Shown here: positions 3,677 through 5,463 of the stretch, piece after piece | Position numbering within the stretch: position 1 is the stretch's first letter | Layout: each line of letters opens with the position of its first letter | Assembly: GCA_018814965.1 (NCBI GenBank) | Contig: JAHIYS010000177.1 | Coordinates: 1 to 5,463, forward strand | Source: Gammaproteobacteria bacterium | GTDB lineage: Bacteria > Pseudomonadota > Gammaproteobacteria > UBA9339 | Reading direction: 5' to 3' | Length of the DNA: 5,463 bases | Program-made: the position numbers and the translations under genes | The notes under the pieces: model-generated | Database searches by the model: none | Seen by the model: the letters and a program-made list of their open reading frames with translations, nothing else | Told to the model about the DNA's origin: nothing

Positions 3677-5463
3677 TTATGAACATGGATAATCTGGATC
3701 GCCAGGAGTACAGGACCAGGTCGTATCTAAGGAGGTGGTGATGATGATTCCATCAGCCTGCGCATTTAGTTCTGTGCCCGTTCCTATCGGTGACCATGTT
3801 GAGGTTAAAGTATCCCATTTGGCGATAGATTGCGCTGTTAATCCACCAGCTGTAGTAAATTCCCCAGCAACATAAATATCGGTGCCCAATGAGATAAGAG
3901 CATTAACTCCACTATTGAGCCCAGTGCCTAAAGCTGACCAACCTGATCCGGAATTCCACTTCATCATTCTATTTCCTTCTGTATATGGGAAAAAATTGGT
4001 TCTAGTGAAATTCCCACCTATATAAAGATCATTTCCTATGGATGTAAGCGCATAAACCGGTTCTCCAAATCCATCAAATTGAATTAACCAGGTCCAATTT
4101 GGATCTGATAACCCTCGTTGGGAGATATTTTTGAAGTTGGCGCTACTGAAATCTCCGCCGGTAAATAGTGTGGTGCCTATAGTGGCGAATGCAAAACTAT
4201 TATTGCTCCCAAAATTACCATATGGTGACCAGGTTGATGTTTCAGTATCCCATTGGGCAACGCATGGTACGTAAGTATCCGGGGCAGGTGTGTTGATAAT
4301 TTCATGAACACTCCCTCCAATATAAAGTTTTTTGCCTAAACTAATTATGGCGCGAACAAAACCGATGCCTCCTGGGCCAGCAGCATTATATAATCCCTGA
4401 GCTAGAGCTGACCAGTTTGCCCCATCCCATTTAGCAATGGTTCTGGCTGTTGTGAGCCCTCCAGCTGAGAGAAACTTTCCTCCAACATAAAGATTATCAT
4501 CTAGAGTATAAAGAGCGGTAATGTAATCAGAGGTCCCGCTGCCTAGCGCTGACCAATTTGCACCGTTGTATTTGGCAATATAGTTTGCAGCCACTCCATC
4601 TATGGTAGTAAATTGTCCTGCATTGTAAAGATCACCTTTTGCAACTGCAAAGACGAAACTATCAGCATTTGTTCCAGTACCTAATGTTTTCCAGCCATCA
4701 ACATCGTTATACTTGGTAATATGATTTCCTGGAGAAGTAAATGCTCCGGCCACATAAAGCGCTTGATCAGTATCAGTTGTAAATTTTTCAGTCTCAGAAT
4801 CTGTTGGATAGTTGCCATCTTTATCTTTTACACTTCCTGTGCCAGTTATTTCATTTACAGTAATAGTTCCAGCGGTTTCTTTATATAGGGTACTGCTGCC
4901 AGAATTTATGGATTTAAACCATATAAGGCAGCTATCATTAGCCTCACCATATTTTTTTAACACAGTACCTGTAGCGCAATTGGTTTGATAAGTGCAATCT
5001 GTATCACCAGCAGCACAATATTTAATTTTATCGGTTCCATCAACTGTTGCTATAGGGGTTGTAGTTGTTAACGTAGCTGTCCCCTCTATCACTGTGCTTG
5101 CTACTTTTATTGAACGATAACCCAGATGTAGGTCAGCTGTATCGGTGTTTTCTATAATTGAGAAAACACCCGCACAGAGAACATCAATATAAAATGGATT
5201 TGGTGCTAGATTATCCCCTTTTATATCTAGTTTTCCCCAATCCCCAGGGTTATCTTTGGTTGTTGTTAAAGTAAAGGAGCAAGAACCAAGAGGAGATATT
5301 GCCAAGCTGTCATTACAGTTGCTTGCATCTAAAGTAACATGTTTTGGCTCAGTGCCTGTTTTCCAATCCACTTGCGGGGTTCCCCAAGCGAACTTCCCAG
5401 CATTTACAAATTTAAAGTTTTGGGTATTAGTTTTACCTGGTTCTGAGAGTTTTTCTGTTAGGA
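3677..5463 (-). CDS. Exported seven-bladed propeller protein, paralogue of its neighbour (N-terminus beyond window)
   Basis: The frame is open to the right edge, so the true start lies outside; an in-frame GTG at 5369-5371 falls inside a conserved domain and is not the start. In all, 594 residues are visible. Residues from about 1 to 95 match the second Ig-like module of the neighbouring protein (NFKFVNAGKFAW, Cys49/Cys61, GSCSFTL, GDWGKLDIKGDNLA). Next is LHLGYRSIKV with four cysteines (149, 156, 162, 178) ending LIWFKS. Seven Rax2-like propeller blades follow, starting near residues 235, 278, 324, 379, 432, 479 and 529, with motifs such as LYVGGKF, LYIGGNF, IAKWDGANWSALG. The C-terminus, with CTPGDPDYPC, adds a cysteine pair absent from the neighbour. 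Identical domain order shows tandem duplication. By analogy a signal peptide and first Ig-like module should lie to the right. It is probably secreted or surface-exposed; ligand and role are unknown. Confidence 0.87.
   Translation of the reverse strand, partial: LTEKLSEPGKTNTQNFKFVNAGKFAWGTPQVDWKTGTEPKHVTLDASNCNDSLAISPLGSCSFTLTTTKDNPGDWGKLDIKGDNLAPNPFYIDVLCAGVFSIIENTDTADLHLGYRSIKVASTVIEGTATLTTTTPIATVDGTDKIKYCAAGDTDCTYQTNCATGTVLKKYGEANDSCLIWFKSINSGSSTLYKETAGTITVNEITGTGSVKDKDGNYPTDSETEKFTTDTDQALYVAGAFTSPGNHITKYNDVDGWKTLGTGTNADSFVFAVAKGDLYNAGQFTTIDGVAANYIAKYNGANWSALGSGTSDYITALYTLDDNLYVGGKFLSAGGLTTARTIAKWDGANWSALAQGLYNAAGPGGIGFVRAIISLGKKLYIGGSVHEIINTPAPDTYVPCVAQWDTETSTWSPYGNFGSNNSFAFATIGTTLFTGGDFSSANFKNISQRGLSDPNWTWLIQFDGFGEPVYALTSIGNDLYIGGNFTRTNFFPYTEGNRMMKWNSGSGWSALGTGLNSGVNALISLGTDIYVAGEFTTAGGLTAQSIAKWDTLTSTWSPIGTGTELNAQADGIIITTSLDTTWSCTPGDPDYPCS
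3680..4768 (-). repeat. Seven propeller-blade repeats in the second exported protein
   Basis: Blade motifs in order are LYVAGAF, LYNAGQF, LYVGGKF, LYIGGSV, LFTGGDF, LYIGGNF and IYVAGEF, spaced 43-55 residues apart. Most end in a W(S/K)xLGxG strand and turn. Blades 2, 3 and 7 carry the longer loop typical of the family (AGGLTxxxIAKWD), while blade 1 has the short TSPGN loop that dominates in the neighbouring gene. Blades 3 to 6 carry extra loop residues. Seven units again fit one closed propeller. Confidence 0.8.

Noticed and set aside
5369..5371. GTG as start of the second exported protein
   Set aside because: The frame stays open for 30 more codons to the window edge, and those residues align with the second Ig-like module of the paralogue, so the gene begins outside.

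Overview
The window is AT-rich bacterial DNA. It most likely comes from a gammaproteobacterium of the Legionellales (Legionella/Coxiella/Rickettsiella-like). That is an inference from the gammaproteobacterial style of the shikimate kinase (GPMGAGKT, FYDSD, DLEGEEGF, NIVLATGG) and from the GTCATTGCGAGGAGCGAAGC-type palindromic repeats that litter such genomes. No search was run, so the taxon is tentative.

Layout. Bases 1-372 hold no gene. They are a cluster of interspersed palindromic repeats: two near-identical-armed hairpin elements (58-181 and 233-372) and two degraded copies. A short promoter-like stretch follows. Then comes a plus-strand shikimate kinase gene (aroK, 435-974), which has unusual substitutions at three shikimate-binding positions and no aroB next to it. 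After 31 bases lies a convergent minus-strand gene (1006-3201) for a 731-residue exported protein: signal peptide, glycine-rich hydrophobic segment, two Ig-like modules, a four-cysteine module, and seven beta-propeller blades. Its probable promoter and a good ribosome binding site lie in the 475-base gap to its right. That gap also holds a 15-bp perfect hairpin and a possible coding remnant. The rest (3677 to the right edge) is a minus-strand paralogue of the exported protein. It is cut by the window edge, so its start and signal peptide are not visible.

How they relate. The two minus-strand genes are tandem copies with the same domain order and both carry seven blades, so they are a duplicated family of secreted or surface propeller proteins that probably continues to the right. 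The number of blades, the paired cysteines and the variable loops suggest extracytoplasmic ligand-binding proteins, but no substrate or partner can be named. The kinase has no evident functional link to them. The most unusual points are the altered kinase active site, the undescribed four-cysteine module shared by the paralogues, and the repeat elements whose arms are conserved while their cores have diverged.
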